Counted from the first letter of the stretch, positions 1 to 9,734 are shown. The stretch: DNA of 64,000 nucleotides from Anaerostipes hominis (ex Lee et al. 2021) (GCF_002270485.1 NZ_NQOG01000003.1:124001-188000); one strand, 5' to 3'. Notes: generated by a model from the letters alone, not told the origin. Translations and numbers: made by a program.

Positions 1-241
1 TCTTTCCGACATTCTCGATATCTCCGGTACGGATACACTTCTGACAGGTCGCAACTCTGGTCTTCGGGGGCACTTCCTGGCCTGTAAAATATGGCTTTAA
101 CGGGGCCATACCTGCATTGATCAGCAAAAGACTCTTATCATTCTGAGGCACCAGAGAAAAACTCTTCATCACCAAATGATCTTTGCTCTCAAAAAAATCA
201 AGGAACATTTTCCTTAATTCATTTACTCCATACGATTTCAA
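1..241 (-). CDS. alaS: Alanyl-tRNA synthetase, N-terminal part (cut by window edge)
   Basis: Only the first 80 codons are inside the window; the rest lies to the left. The reading gives [16 protein letters not shown], then [13 protein letters not shown] and a stretch ending in [10 protein letters not shown]. These are the class II catalytic-core opening motifs of AlaRS, which charges tRNA-Ala. The start is a TTG preceded by AGGAGG eight bases upstream; the ATG just before it runs into a stop after two codons, so TTG is preferred. The leader from the start codon back to the preceding terminator is only about 80 bases. That leaves no room for a T-box. Confidence 0.9.
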   Translation of the reverse strand, partial: MKSYGVNELRKMFLDFFESKDHLVMKSFSLVPQNDKSLLLINAGMAPLKPYFTGQEVPPKTRVATCQKCIRTGDIENVGK

Positions 242-321
242 ATCTCCATCCTCCTAAAAATTAATATGAAACTATTCTGCCCGGACAGATGCCTATGGTG
301 GCAGCTTCCTTTACAGCAAAG

Positions 322-346
322 AAAAACCTTCTGCTGCATCAGAAGG
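322..346 (-). terminator. Intrinsic terminator after the his operon
   Basis: A 7-bp stem (CCTTCTG/CAGAAGG) with a short loop is followed on the minus strand by TTTTTC. It lies after the 54-aa ORF and before alaS, closing the his transcript. Confidence 0.75.
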
Positions 347-369
347 CTTTCCATTCTATCTTACACATC

Positions 370-534
370 TTATTCCTGATCCGGTTTCTGCTCATTCTTT
401 GCTTTCTGCTGCGCTTTCTTCTGCATCTTACCGACAGCCATCTTCTTTCCGAAAAAAACGCCTCCTACCGATACGGCAAGCAAAAAAATAAACTTGATCA
501 GATATGTGACAAACTCTGATAAATATGCGTGCAT
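370..534 (-). CDS. Small hydrophobic-helix protein (54 aa)
   Basis: This short gene begins with ATG behind a clear AAGGAGG six to seven bases upstream and encodes 54 residues. The product starts MHAYLSEFVTYLIKFIFLLA, continues through VSVGGVFFGKK, then has a Lys/Gln/Ala-rich tail (KMQKKAQQKAKNEQ). That is one membrane helix (about residues 7-27) followed by a basic cytoplasmic tail. It lies 78 bases after the HisI/HisE gene and is followed at once by a terminator, so it is probably the last gene of the his transcript. I do not recognise a family. The RBS, codon use and terminator make it a real gene rather than chance. Confidence 0.65.
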   Translation of the reverse strand: MHAYLSEFVTYLIKFIFLLAVSVGGVFFGKKMAVGKMQKKAQQKAKNEQKPDQE

Positions 535-612
535 GTCCTGCCTCCTTTATCAAACCACGGTTCTTTGGTTTGCTCATGTGGCAATTATATCAAATCGGAC
601 AGCGAATGACAA

Positions 613-1851
613 TTATTTTCTTTCAATTAATTCCCTGGTCACCTCGTCCCAGGTCATACCCCGCTCTGCCATCAGGACCATCAGATGGTACAGGAAATCA
701 GAAATCTCATACTTCATTTCCTCCACATCCGGATTTTTCGCCGCAATGACGATCTCCGTGGCTTCTTCCCCTACTTTTTTAAGGATCTTATCAATTCCCT
801 TTTCAAATAAATAATTCGTATAGGAACCTTCCTTCGGATGCTTTTTGCGGTCCATAATCACATCGTAGACAGACTGGAACACTTCCATCGGGTTGTCATC
901 TTTGTATTCCTTCTTTACAAGATCCGTAAAAAAGCAGGAATAGCTCCCTGTATGGCAGGCATTCCCCACCTGCTCAACCTTAGCCAAAAGTGTATCTTTG
1001 TCGCAGTCAATGGTCAAAGACTTTACATACTGATAATGTCCCGAGGTATCTCCCTTGGTCCACAGCTCATTTCTGCTGCGGCTGTAATAAGTCATGATAC
1101 CGGTCTCGACGGTCTTTTCAAACGCTTCCTTTGTCATATAAGCAACCATGAGCACTTCATTGGTCTTATAATCCTGAGTTACCACGGTTAGCATTCCATC
1201 ACTGTTTAATTTAAATTCATCAAAGCTCATAGAACTTTCAAATGTGTTGACGCCGAATTTTGCAGCCCTGCACTCGTGTTTCAGTTCCATGACTCCAAAC
1301 GTCTCTCTGGATGCCACCGCCAAATCGTCGGCACCGGTAAGTTCTAAGATGCGGACAGCTTCTTTCGGATCTGAAATGCTCACCATCACCGGAAGGCCAG
1401 ATACTTCTTTAATTTCTTTGATCAGGGATGCAAATGTTTCATACCCTTTGTCTGCCAGTAAAAGCAGTTCTCCAGCTCCGAGCCTCGCCATTTCCTTCGC
1501 AAATGATACCGGTTCTTCCTGGCTTTCCAGATCCACGGACACGATGATCTGATCCTTTCCGAACCGGTCCCCGGCCTTTTTAACGATTTCCTTGTCCACA
1601 AGGACTGTTTTTCCAAGGCAGACCTTATCGGCTCCGGCATAAAGAATTTTCTTCACGTCTTCCAGGTCTTCAATGCCTCCTCCGGCATAAAGCGGGATGT
1701 CAATATCCTTTGCAATCTCTTTCACTGTCTCCGCAGTTATTTTCTCGTCGTAATAGCTGACGGCATCTGCACCTGAATGATCGTATGCCTTTGCCGCTTC
1801 TGCAAGCTTTTCCCCATAAATGCAGGGAATGATTTTTTTCTGTCGTTCCAT
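613..1851 (-). CDS. hisIE: HisF-like / HisI / HisE three-domain fusion
   Basis: The 412-aa product joins three histidine-pathway folds. Residues 1-200 form a HisA/HisF-type barrel: [12 protein letters not shown] at 57-68 and ADKVCLG at 74-80 match the phosphate-binding loop of HisF. Residues about 208-315 are HisI, phosphoribosyl-AMP cyclohydrolase, with [18 protein letters not shown] and the Cys/His metal motif CDKDTLL...ACHTG. Residues 322-412 are HisE, phosphoribosyl-ATP pyrophosphatase ([14 protein letters not shown]). The HisF-like part is about 50 residues short and has IPCIYGEKL where HisF has its catalytic-Asp loop; Asp107 (VSVDLE) is kept. HisI and HisE should be active. The barrel is probably non-catalytic. 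The gene abuts hisB with no gap. Confidence 0.9.
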   Translation of the reverse strand: MERQKKIIPCIYGEKLAEAAKAYDHSGADAVSYYDEKITAETVKEIAKDIDIPLYAGGGIEDLEDVKKILYAGADKVCLGKTVLVDKEIVKKAGDRFGKDQIIVSVDLESQEEPVSFAKEMARLGAGELLLLADKGYETFASLIKEIKEVSGLPVMVSISDPKEAVRILELTGADDLAVASRETFGVMELKHECRAAKFGVNTFESSMSFDEFKLNSDGMLTVVTQDYKTNEVLMVAYMTKEAFEKTVETGIMTYYSRSRNELWTKGDTSGHYQYVKSLTIDCDKDTLLAKVEQVGNACHTGSYSCFFTDLVKKEYKDDNPMEVFQSVYDVIMDRKKHPKEGSYTNYLFEKGIDKILKKVGEEATEIVIAAKNPDVEEMKYEISDFLYHLMVLMAERGMTWDEVTRELIERK

Positions 1852-2439
1852 CTATAATGCCCCTTTCGTGGAAAGCACATCCGCAATCCGCGGGTCCATA
1901 CCGGTTGCCTCGTCCAATGCCTTTGCAAATGCCTTAAATGCCGCCTCCATCAGATGATGATTATTGGTGCCGGAGAGCTGCCTGATATGCAGATTCATGG
2001 CACCGGCATAAGATACCGCATAGAAAAATTCCCGGACCATCTCCGTGTCAAATCCTCCGACCCTGTCCGCAGTAAAGCTAAGGTCCGTGTCAAAATACGG
2101 CCTTCCGGATAAATCCAGACCGCACAGCACGAGAGTTTCGTCCATCGGCAGTACAAAGGAGCCATACCGTTTGATGCCCTTTTTATCTCCTGCCGCCTGT
2201 TTGATCGCTTCACCAAGAACGATCCCCGTGTCTTCAATGGTGTGATGGCTGTCCACATGCAGGTCGCCGTCCACCTTCACTCTCAGGTCAAAAAAACCAT
2301 GCTTTGCAAAACTGATCAGCATGTGGTCAAAAAAACCGATCCCTGTGTCCACCTCAGAGGCTCCCCTGCCGTCCAGGTCGATAAACAGTTTAATCTTCGT
2401 TTCACTTGTGTTCCGGATAATTTCCGCGCTGCGACTCAT
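1852..2439 (-). CDS. hisB: Imidazoleglycerol-phosphate dehydratase
   Basis: The 195-aa protein is a monofunctional HisB, removing water from imidazole glycerol phosphate in the sixth histidine step. The Mn-binding duplicated motif is present: DSHHTIEDTG at 63-72, and NNHHLMEAAFKA near residue 160. An early FFDHM follows the usual family pattern. There is no phosphatase domain as in the enterobacterial fusion, so histidinol-phosphatase must be supplied by another gene. It is 14 bases downstream of hisD, with a purine-rich RBS in that gap. Confidence 0.95.
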   Translation of the reverse strand: MSRSAEIIRNTSETKIKLFIDLDGRGASEVDTGIGFFDHMLISFAKHGFFDLRVKVDGDLHVDSHHTIEDTGIVLGEAIKQAAGDKKGIKRYGSFVLPMDETLVLCGLDLSGRPYFDTDLSFTADRVGGFDTEMVREFFYAVSYAGAMNLHIRQLSGTNNHHLMEAAFKAFAKALDEATGMDPRIADVLSTKGAL

Positions 2440-2453
2440 ATTGCTTCCTTTCT

Positions 2454-3749
2454 CTATTCGTTTTCAAATCTCACTTTAATAGAATTGGCATGGGCTGTCA
2501 ATTCTTCCTGCTCTGCAAATGTTTCGATATCTTTGTGGACCGGTTTAAGAGCCTCTCTCGAATAATAAATCACACTGGATTTCTTGATAAAATCGTCCAC
2601 ACTCAGTGGTGAGAAAAACCTTGCTGTTCCGTTGGTGGGGAGTACATGGTTCGGGCCTGCAAAATAATCTCCCAGCGGCTCACAGCTGTACTGTCCGACA
2701 AAGATTGCCCCCGCGTTTTCGATCCTTGTCATGACATCAAACGGATTTTCCATCATGATCTCCAGGTGCTCTGAGGCGATAGAATTTGCCGCGTCCACTG
2801 CTTCTTTTAAATCTTTGGCGATTAAAATATATCCGAAAGAATCCAGAGATTTTTCCATGATCTCCGTTCTTGAGAGCTTTTTCAGGAATCCATCCACTTC
2901 TTCAGAAACCTGTTTTGCCAGTGTCTCACTCGTCGTCACCAGGATAGCGCTGGCCATCTCATCATGTTCTGCCTGGGATAACAGGTCCGCGGCCACATAC
3001 CGGGGATTGGCGCTGTCATCGGCCAGCACGAGGATCTCGCTCGGTCCCGCGATGGAGTCGATACTCACATTGCCGTACACTGCTTTTTTCGCCAGAGCCA
3101 CGTAGATATTCCCCGGTCCCACGATCTTGTCTACCTTCGGGATTGATTCTGTGCCGAAAGCCAGAGCCGCTATTGCCTGGGCGCCCCCTGCTTTGTATAC
3201 CTTTTCGGCTCCGGCTTCTTTGGCCGCCACCAGAGTATTCGGATTGACCTTTCCGTCCCTGCCCGGAGGTGTCACCATGATGATTTCTTTCACTCCTGCC
3301 ACATGAGCCGGCACAACGTTCATGAGCACAGAAGACGGATAGACCGCCTTTCCTCCCGGCACATACACTCCGCACCTGGCAAGTGGAGTCACCTTCTGTC
3401 CAAGTAAAATGCCGTTCTTTTGTGTGTCAAACCAGCTGTTCTGCTTCTGCTTTTGATGGAAGTCCCGGATATTGACGATAGCCTTTCTGATGATGTCAAG
3501 AAGCTTTGGCTCTACTTTTTCATACGCTTCCTCGATCTCAGCCTCCGTCACCAGCACAGTGTCTGCCGTAAGCTTTGTTCCGTCAAACTTCTCGGTGTAC
3601 TCAAACACCGCCTCATCGCCTCTGGCTTTTACATCATTGACGATGGCATTTACCTGCTCTTCGTACCCCTCGTAGTGATTCGGGCTTCTCTTCAGCAGAT
3701 CGTTTAAAATATCCGCAATAGAATCTTCATTTACTTTTACAATTCTCAT
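2454..3749 (-). CDS. hisD: Histidinol dehydrogenase
   Basis: At 431 aa this is full-length HisD, which oxidises L-histidinol twice with NAD to histidine using Zn. Family motifs are VPGGKAVYPSSVLMNVVPA, VDKIVGPGNIYVALAKK, AGPSEILVLAD, SQAEHDEMASA (the active-site Glu-His region) and GPNHVLPT near the C-terminus. It follows hisG by four bases. The histidine order here is Z-G-D-B-IE, so hisA, hisF, hisH and hisC are outside the window. Confidence 0.96.
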   Translation of the reverse strand: MRIVKVNEDSIADILNDLLKRSPNHYEGYEEQVNAIVNDVKARGDEAVFEYTEKFDGTKLTADTVLVTEAEIEEAYEKVEPKLLDIIRKAIVNIRDFHQKQKQNSWFDTQKNGILLGQKVTPLARCGVYVPGGKAVYPSSVLMNVVPAHVAGVKEIIMVTPPGRDGKVNPNTLVAAKEAGAEKVYKAGGAQAIAALAFGTESIPKVDKIVGPGNIYVALAKKAVYGNVSIDSIAGPSEILVLADDSANPRYVAADLLSQAEHDEMASAILVTTSETLAKQVSEEVDGFLKKLSRTEIMEKSLDSFGYILIAKDLKEAVDAANSIASEHLEIMMENPFDVMTRIENAGAIFVGQYSCEPLGDYFAGPNHVLPTNGTARFFSPLSVDDFIKKSSVIYYSREALKPVHKDIETFAEQEELTAHANSIKVRFENE

Positions 3750-3753
3750 GGCA

Positions 3754-4407
3754 CTACCCCTGTTTCTTCTCGTCTAACAACTTCTTTAATGCAGTCACAA
3801 TTTTACTGATCCTCTCCTGCTCCATTCTCTGACTCACCTGGTTTACGACCATCCTTGCAGAGAGCGGACAGATCTCTTCCAGCACTTCCAGTCCGTTCTC
3901 CCTTAGTGTAGACCCCGTCTCCACGATATCCACAATAACCTCTGAAAGGCCGACGATCGGTGCCAGTTCCACGGAACCGTTGAGCTTTACGATCTCCACG
4001 GTCTGGAGTTTTTTATTATAGAAATACTCTTTCGCGATATTCGGATATTTGGACGCCACCCGGATCAGCTGACTGCCGTTTAAATACTTTTTGGCTTCTT
4101 TCGGCCCGCAAACGCACATCCTGCATTTACCGAATCCAAGGTCCAGCACCTCGTAAAGATTCCGTCCTTCTTCCAGGATCGTATCCTTTCCGACCACCCC
4201 GATGTCTGCTGCCCCGTATTCCACGTAAGTAGGCACATCGCTGGCCTTGGAGAGGAAAAATTTAAGCTTCAGATCTTCGTTTACAAAAATCAGTTTTCTT
4301 GTTTTTTCATCCTTCATCTCTTCGCAGGTAATCCCTATCTGTTCCAGCAAAGATAATGTCTTCTTGGCAAGCCTTCCTTTTGCCAATGCAAATGTTATAT
4401 ATCTCAT
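3754..4407 (-). CDS. hisG: ATP phosphoribosyltransferase, short form
   Basis: HisG makes phosphoribosyl-ATP, the first committed step of histidine synthesis. The 217-aa length is the short form that lacks the C-terminal histidine-binding domain and needs HisZ; hisZ lies directly upstream, one base away. Visible motifs include [12 protein letters not shown] at the N-terminus, [11 protein letters not shown] and the PRPP-binding stretch [15 protein letters not shown]. Confidence 0.95.
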   Translation of the reverse strand: MRYITFALAKGRLAKKTLSLLEQIGITCEEMKDEKTRKLIFVNEDLKLKFFLSKASDVPTYVEYGAADIGVVGKDTILEEGRNLYEVLDLGFGKCRMCVCGPKEAKKYLNGSQLIRVASKYPNIAKEYFYNKKLQTVEIVKLNGSVELAPIVGLSEVIVDIVETGSTLRENGLEVLEEICPLSARMVVNQVSQRMEQERISKIVTALKKLLDEKKQG

Positions 4408-4408
4408 C

Positions 4409-5620
4409 TCACTGCCCTTTCATTAAATCCCTGACGGTATCCCCGGTTTCATAGTACAAAACGCATCCGATCCGGTGATCCGAAGACATGGCCATATAAT
4501 CTTCCAGATTCCTGTCCTTCTTTTCCAGTATGACTGTCTTTCCTTCTTTCCGATAGCCCACAGCTGCCGGGATGGCGGCTTCCATGGCCTCCTCTTCATA
4601 GACGATCAGCATGTCTGTGAAATCGGCCTCCATTTGGATCTTCTGGCGTTCCAGCGCCATCATCAGGCTGTCTAGCACGATGGCAAAACCGATGGACGGT
4701 GCTTTCTTTCCGAACTGTTCGATCAGGTTGTCGTAACGGCCTCCTTTTAAAACTGCGTCTCCGGTTCCGTAGGTATATGCCTTAAAAATAACCCCGGTGT
4801 AGTAATTATGACGGCTCAGCATGCCCAGATCAAAGCTTATGTACTGCTCCAGCCCGTACACCTTAAGCATCCGGTAAACTTTTCTCAGCTTCCGGATGGC
4901 TCTCTTTGATGTCTCATTAGACACAAGGGCATCGGCCTTATCTAAAATGTCTACATCGCCGTTGAGCTCATTGAACTGGACAAAAACATCTTTTACGGCC
5001 TGGGGAATATCTAGGCTTTCCACAAATTCGATCAGGCCGAAGAAATTTTTATTGATGATCAGCTCTCTTAACTGCTCTTTTACGTCTTCATCTTCTATAC
5101 ACTCTACGAGTCCCTGGAAATACTCGACCTGGCCAATGGTCAGCCGGAAATCTTTCAGTCCGGCATTCAGGCAGCAGTCGAGCGCCATGGCGATGATCTC
5201 TCCGTCTCCGTGGCTGGAAGGATCATTGATGAGCTCTGCGCCCATCTGGCAGGTTTCCTTTAGTTTCAGCTGATAGCTGGAATTATTCAAAAAGACATTC
5301 CCGGTATAGGCAAACCGCAGATTCCGTTCCTCACTGTCATAATACTTTGCCACGCACCGTGCCACAGAAGGCGTGATGTCCGGCCGCAGGACCAGGGTAT
5401 TTCCCTCCCGGTCAAAAAATTTGTACATCTCTTTAGAGGAAACAGTTCCTTTCTCACTGTTAAATATATCGAAAAATTCAAAAGTTGGGGTTATGATATT
5501 CTCATAGCCGTAGAGGGCAAATACATGATTTAATTTATCCTTTAACCTGAGTCTCTTTTTACATTCCAATCCGTATATATCCCTTACTCCTTCCGGCGTA
5601 TGGACCCTCTTCTGATTCAT
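4409..5620 (-). CDS. hisZ: ATP phosphoribosyltransferase regulatory subunit
   Basis: HisZ is a catalytically dead paralogue of histidyl-tRNA synthetase that completes and regulates short HisG. The 403-aa protein opens with [16 protein letters not shown], then the class II-like [15 protein letters not shown] and [11 protein letters not shown], and GLPD-like elements are replaced by [27 protein letters not shown]. It lacks the tRNA anticodon-binding tail. As first gene of the his operon it has a strong promoter 70-95 bases upstream. Confidence 0.93.
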   Translation of the reverse strand: MNQKRVHTPEGVRDIYGLECKKRLRLKDKLNHVFALYGYENIITPTFEFFDIFNSEKGTVSSKEMYKFFDREGNTLVLRPDITPSVARCVAKYYDSEERNLRFAYTGNVFLNNSSYQLKLKETCQMGAELINDPSSHGDGEIIAMALDCCLNAGLKDFRLTIGQVEYFQGLVECIEDEDVKEQLRELIINKNFFGLIEFVESLDIPQAVKDVFVQFNELNGDVDILDKADALVSNETSKRAIRKLRKVYRMLKVYGLEQYISFDLGMLSRHNYYTGVIFKAYTYGTGDAVLKGGRYDNLIEQFGKKAPSIGFAIVLDSLMMALERQKIQMEADFTDMLIVYEEEAMEAAIPAAVGYRKEGKTVILEKKDRNLEDYMAMSSDHRIGCVLYYETGDTVRDLMKGQ

Positions 5621-5647
5621 AATTCTTCTCCTTCTTCACTTCAATAC

Positions 5648-5686
5648 ACTAAAGTGGTAATTCACTACTATGTTAAATACTTTAGT
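5648..5686. promoter_or_regulatory. Candidate operator of the his operon
   Basis: Two 8-bp arms, ACTAAAGT and ACTTTAGT, form an inverted repeat separated by 23 bases. The arm nearer the promoter starts two bases after the -10 box, so the element covers the transcription start and early leader of hisZ. This placement fits a repressor site, but I cannot name the factor. Confidence 0.35.
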
Positions 5687-5687
5687 T

Positions 5688-5716
5688 ATCATACCAGTCT
5701 ATCTTTTCGTTGTCAA
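5688..5716 (-). promoter_or_regulatory. Sigma-A promoter of the his operon
   Basis: TTGACA and TATGAT are separated by 17 bases on the minus strand. The -35 box sits just after the stop codon of the upstream PH-domain gene. Confidence 0.75.
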
Positions 5717-5721
5717 CCGTT

Positions 5722-6117
5722 TTACATATCTCTGTCCGCGAAATCTTCCTCCATATGGCTGCTTGCGCCGTACATATCGCGTCCCACAACCCGTTTTGCG
5801 ATCCGTTCTTCCTCGATCCACCGGCTCAGAAGATCCTTTACCCTTCTGGAATCAGCAATATTTTTAAGTTCAATTACCGGGTTTGAGGCATCCCTTGTGG
5901 TAAGGCGGATCGTCCCGGTGCCGAAAATGCGGTTTCCGAAAGTTTTCTCATAGGAGACATCCATGACTCTGTATAAGAGGCATTCTTCCTCATGTGTTGA
6001 CAAAAGTCCTGTCTGCGTATATAATCTTTGGTTCTCAACTCTGTATTTTGTAAAGGTAATCGGCCACCACAGCAGATGACTGCGGTCTGACCATGTTTTA
6101 TTTTGTTCATCTATCAT
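5722..6117 (-). CDS. PH-domain (bPH/DUF304-like) protein
   Basis: The 131-aa soluble protein has the look of a bacterial PH domain: WWPITFTKYRVENQRLYTQTGLLSTHEEECLLYRV, then VMDVSYEKTFGNRIFGTGTIRL and VIELKNIADSRRVKDLLSRWIEEER. This is the pattern of YdbT/DUF304 proteins (runs above 20 residues are split here only by description, not in the gene). These domains usually serve membrane or protein contacts of unknown role. There are no membrane helices in this copy, unlike most family members. The ATG has GGAGG nine bases upstream. It is divergent from rqcH and its end touches the his promoter. Confidence 0.7.
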   Translation of the reverse strand: MIDEQNKTWSDRSHLLWWPITFTKYRVENQRLYTQTGLLSTHEEECLLYRVMDVSYEKTFGNRIFGTGTIRLTTRDASNPVIELKNIADSRRVKDLLSRWIEEERIAKRVVGRDMYGASSHMEEDFADRDM

Positions 6118-6201
6118 TGGCTCGGTCCTCCATATTCTGAAAATTACCTTTCCATTATACCTGCATTAACGGCAAAAAATCAACCAAAACAGGGCGCGGC
6201 G

Positions 6202-6210
6202 TGATATAAT
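6202..6210 (+). promoter_or_regulatory. Extended -10 promoter of rqcH
   Basis: TGATATAAT is an extended -10 box about 30 bases before the rqcH start. No convincing -35 box is visible. Confidence 0.45.
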
Positions 6211-6239
6211 ACGATTAACTAAAAAATGGAGGTGCAGCT

Positions 6240-7982
6240 ATGGCATTTGACGGATTTGTCATTTCAAATATCGTAAACGAACTAAATGAAAAAATATTAA
6301 ACGGAAGAATTTATAAGATTTACCAGCCTGAGGCCGATGAGATCACCCTGGTGATCAAACAGAACCGGGAAAATTTAAGGCTCCATCTTTCTGCCAGTCC
6401 GGGCCTGCCGATCGTCTATCTGTCGGATCAGGGCAAACAGAACCCGATACAGGCCCCAAACTTTTGTATGCTGCTGCGAAAGCATCTGAGCAACGGCCGT
6501 ATCGTCTCCGTAGAACAGCCGGGCTATGAGAGGATCATCGAGATCACCGTGGAACATCTGGACGAATTAGGCGATGTATGCCAAAAGAAACTGGTCATCG
6601 AACTGATGGGCAAGCACAGCAACTTAATCTTCGTGGGACAGGACGGAATGATCCTCGACAGCATAAGACACGTGGGGGCCAACATGAGCTCCAAACGGCA
6701 GGTCCTGCCCGGCATGGCTTACTCTATGCCTCCCACACAGCATAAAAAGGATATAGATTCTTTGACTCTGGAAGACTTTTTAGCCGGGATCAAGCCAAAA
6801 CCTGTACCAGTCACCAAGGCACTTTACTCGTCCATCACAGGCATGAGTTCGTTTTTGGCAAATGAGATCTGCTACCGCGCTGGAGTCGACGGCAGCCAGT
6901 CCACAGATTCCCTCACGCAGGACCAGTGCTCCGGTCTCTACTCCCAGCTGAAAAAACTGGCTGTTTCCGTGGAAAAACACGAATATGTGCCCAATATTAT
7001 TTATCAAAACGGGGAACCGAAAGAATTTTCCTGTTTTCCGATGACGTCTTATGAGACATCTTATGAAGTGAAAGTCTTTCCCACCATCAGCGATGTCCTG
7101 GTCATCTATTACTCTGAGAAGGAAAAATATGCGAGAATGAAACAGAAGTCTGCCGATCTGAGAAAAATTGTCCAGACGTCCATCGAACGCACGAGCAAAA
7201 AATATGATCTGCAGAGAAAGCAGCTGCTCGACACGGAGAAAAGAGATAAATATAAAACATATGGGGAATTAATTCAGGCATATGGATACGGCCTTGAACC
7301 TGAATCCAAATCCCTCACGTGCCTGAACTATTACACCAATAAAGAAGTCACCATCCCTCTTGACCCTTTCAAGACTCCTCAGGAGAACGCGCAGAAGTAC
7401 TTTACCAAATATAATAAACTGAAACGGACCTATGAAGCTCTCTCCGAGCTTACGGTTGAGACAAAGGATGATCTGATGCATCTGGAATCGATCGCATCTT
7501 CCCTGAATCTTGCAGAGAACGAACAGGATCTTTCCTCCATCAAACAGGAACTCTCAGATTATGGATATTTGAAAAAGCGCGGTTCAAAAGGGGCTAAAAA
7601 ACCGACGAAGTCAAAGCCTCTCCACTTTTTGTCCTCCGATGGATTCCATATGTATGTAGGCAAAAATAATTATCAGAATGATGAGCTGACATTTAAATTT
7701 GCCAACGGCGGCGACTGGTGGTTTCACGCAAAAAATATGCCTGGCTCTCACGTCATCGTGAAAAAAGAGCAGGCAGATACTCTGCCGGATGCTACTTTTG
7801 AAGAGGCCGGGCGGCTTGCCGCTTTTTACTCCAGCGGCCGTCAGGCGCCAAAAGTAGAAGTCGACTATGTACAGAGGAAGGAATTGAAAAAACCGCCGAA
7901 AGCAAAGCCTGGATTTGTTATTTACCATACGAATTATTCTATGATGTGCGTCCCGGATATCTCAGGCATCAAAGAACAGTAA
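6240..7982 (+). CDS. rqcH: NFACT protein RqcH, ribosome quality control
   Basis: RqcH binds stalled 50S subunits and recruits tRNA-Ala to add C-terminal alanine tails that mark nascent chains for decay. Older annotation calls the family fibronectin-binding protein FbpA. The 580-aa product has NFACT-N at the start (MAFDGFVISNIVNEL, PNFCMLLRKHL), helix-hairpin-helix and long coiled-coil segments in the middle (EKEKYARMKQKSADLRKIV), and NFACT-R at about 460-560 (GGDWWFHAKNMPGSHVIVKK). The Asp-Arg pair needed in B. subtilis RqcH (D97 R98) reads Glu97-Arg98 here (GYERII). The start has GGAGG eight bases upstream. It stands alone on the plus strand. Confidence 0.92.
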   Translation: MAFDGFVISNIVNELNEKILNGRIYKIYQPEADEITLVIKQNRENLRLHLSASPGLPIVYLSDQGKQNPIQAPNFCMLLRKHLSNGRIVSVEQPGYERIIEITVEHLDELGDVCQKKLVIELMGKHSNLIFVGQDGMILDSIRHVGANMSSKRQVLPGMAYSMPPTQHKKDIDSLTLEDFLAGIKPKPVPVTKALYSSITGMSSFLANEICYRAGVDGSQSTDSLTQDQCSGLYSQLKKLAVSVEKHEYVPNIIYQNGEPKEFSCFPMTSYETSYEVKVFPTISDVLVIYYSEKEKYARMKQKSADLRKIVQTSIERTSKKYDLQRKQLLDTEKRDKYKTYGELIQAYGYGLEPESKSLTCLNYYTNKEVTIPLDPFKTPQENAQKYFTKYNKLKRTYEALSELTVETKDDLMHLESIASSLNLAENEQDLSSIKQELSDYGYLKKRGSKGAKKPTKSKPLHFLSSDGFHMYVGKNNYQNDELTFKFANGGDWWFHAKNMPGSHVIVKKEQADTLPDATFEEAGRLAAFYSSGRQAPKVEVDYVQRKELKKPPKAKPGFVIYHTNYSMMCVPDISGIKEQ

Positions 7983-8015
7983 CCGATAAAGCATTCTGGC
8001 GGTTATCCTCTTGAT

Positions 8016-8822
8016 TTAAGAGGCGTTCATGTGATATTCCAGCCTGAGTTTATCTGCGATCAGCGCAATGAATTCAGAATTTGTCGGCTTCCCTTTGCCG
8101 GCACTGATCGTATATCCGAACATCTCTTCCAGCAGCTCGATCTTTCCTCTGCTCCATGCCACTTCAATGGCGTGGCGGATAGCTCTTTCCACACTGCTGG
8201 AAGTAGTTTTATATTTCTGTGCAATCGTTGGGTATAGCAGCTTTGTTATGTAGTTCATCATGTTGACGTCATGGATCGCCATGATGATGCCTTCCCTAAT
8301 GTACTGGTATCCTTTGATATGAGCAGGAATCCCCAGATCTCTGATGATCTTTGTCACATCTTTCTGGATATCATATTCTGTAAACGTTTTTTTGACCGGC
8401 TCGCTTTTCACCTCAAATGTCTTTTGGTAGTTATTATTTACTCTTTTCATTCTCATCATCTGATTGATCCTGTCCATTAAGACATTCGTATGAAACGGCT
8501 TCATCATACAGTAGTCGACACCCATAAGGCTGATACACTCGATCAGTCTCTGATTGCCGATGGAGGTAATTGCAATAAAAGAAGGTATCTTGTCGTCGTC
8601 CATCGTCCCGTTACACTGTTCAATCACACCCAGTCCGTCTAAAACCGGAAGGACAATATCGATCACTACCACATCGGGCTCATTTTCCTTAATCAGCTTT
8701 ACTGCGGAAGCACCGTCATAAGCCACTCCCACTACCTGCATTTCATTTTCCATTTCTCTGCAAAGTTCCTTAGCCTCATTTTGACTGCTGACGGCGATCA
8801 AAATTTTTCGTTTATCATACAT
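8016..8822 (-). CDS. Second Spo0A paralogue with a degenerate receiver
   Basis: This 268-aa response regulator has the full Spo0A DNA-binding domain: [36 protein letters not shown] and [20 protein letters not shown]. The recognition helix is nearly identical to that of the neighbouring spo0A. The receiver is unusual. The acidic pair that binds Mg (Asp-Asp in the neighbour) reads Ser13-Gln14, while the phosphoacceptor Asp55 (VVVIDIVLP) and the Lys in MMKPF remain. Mg-dependent phosphorylation is therefore doubtful. The start chosen has GGAGAGG eight bases upstream; an earlier in-frame ATG has no RBS. It has its own promoter, so it can be expressed apart from spo0A. Confidence 0.85.
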   Translation of the reverse strand: MYDKRKILIAVSSQNEAKELCREMENEMQVVGVAYDGASAVKLIKENEPDVVVIDIVLPVLDGLGVIEQCNGTMDDDKIPSFIAITSIGNQRLIECISLMGVDYCMMKPFHTNVLMDRINQMMRMKRVNNNYQKTFEVKSEPVKKTFTEYDIQKDVTKIIRDLGIPAHIKGYQYIREGIIMAIHDVNMMNYITKLLYPTIAQKYKTTSSSVERAIRHAIEVAWSRGKIELLEEMFGYTISAGKGKPTNSEFIALIADKLRLEYHMNAS

Positions 8823-8864
8823 TATGTATACCTCTCCATCCAAATCTAACCATTCTAAGAGAGA

Positions 8865-8893
8865 AATATATCAAGCATATTCCCCTTTGTCAA
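8865..8893 (-). promoter_or_regulatory. Sigma-A promoter of the second spo0A paralogue
   Basis: TTGACA and TATATT lie 17 bases apart on the minus strand in the 93-base gap between the two spo0A genes. Confidence 0.7.
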
Positions 8894-8915
8894 TCGCATA
8901 ATCAAACAATATTTA

Positions 8916-9734
8916 CTATCTTCCATCATTTTCAGACATTTTTTGCGACACGATTCGATCTCCGTATTCAAGTCTGATTTTATCTGCAATCAGTGCAATA
9001 AATTCTGAATTTGTCGGTTTGCCTTTCCCTGCATGGACTGTATATCCGAACAGAGCATCGATCGTATCCATTTTTCCGCGTCCCCAGGCTACCTCGATGG
9101 CATGGCGGATCGCCCGTTCCACTCTACTAGATGTAGTACCAAACTGTTTGGCAATTGTTGGATATAGTTGTTTCGTTATGGAGTTCAGAATATCCATGTC
9201 GTAGATGGCCAGCATGATTGAATCTCTCAAATATTGATAGCCCTTAATGTGAGCCGGCACACCTATTTCATGGATAATGTTTGTGATAATGATCTCCAGC
9301 TGGTTCTTATTCAGACCTTCCTGCTCCTTTAATGCGACAAAAGGCTTCTGTACTTTTTTGTCTAATTTTGCTTGTTTTATTTTTCGGATTACCATTTCCG
9401 AATCAAATGGTTTGAGGATAAAGTAAGATGCACCCAGCTCCATCGCTTCTTCGGCAACACTTTCCTGACCCATGGCAGTCACCATAATCACCGTCGGCTG
9501 TTTTTCTAGTCTCTCATCGCGAAGCTTTTCCAACACCCCGATTCCATCAAGCTTCGGCATGATAATATCCAAAAGAACAACGTCCGGCTTTTTCTCTTTG
9601 ATAATCTCCACGGCAGCTTCCCCGTTGCCGGCACTTCCGATGACCTCGATCTCCTGATCTAAGTTTAAAAGCTGAGTCATCATACTGACCATTTTCTGAT
9701 TATCATCCGCGATTGCCACATTAATTTTGCTCAT
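8916..9734 (-). CDS. spo0A: Sporulation master regulator Spo0A
   Basis: Spo0A, once phosphorylated, switches on sporulation genes. The 272-aa protein has an intact receiver: acidic pair Asp10-Asp11 (AIADDNQK), phosphoacceptor Asp56 (VVLLDIIMP), and the Lys of FILKPF. The C-terminal Spo0A domain carries [18 protein letters not shown] and [20 protein letters not shown]. The start is the ATG of MSKINVAI, with GGAGG seven bases upstream; 22 extra codons further upstream are unlikely to be translated. It lies downstream of spoIVB, the normal clostridial and bacillar order. Confidence 0.96.
   Translation of the reverse strand: MSKINVAIADDNQKMVSMMTQLLNLDQEIEVIGSAGNGEAAVEIIKEKKPDVVLLDIIMPKLDGIGVLEKLRDERLEKQPTVIMVTAMGQESVAEEAMELGASYFILKPFDSEMVIRKIKQAKLDKKVQKPFVALKEQEGLNKNQLEIIITNIIHEIGVPAHIKGYQYLRDSIMLAIYDMDILNSITKQLYPTIAKQFGTTSSRVERAIRHAIEVAWGRGKMDTIDALFGYTVHAGKGKPTNSEFIALIADKIRLEYGDRIVSQKMSENDGR

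Noticed and set aside
5620-5721. T-box or other riboswitch ahead of hisZ
   Set aside because: The leader is under 80 bases from the promoter and shows no specifier loop or TGG-containing T-box motif.
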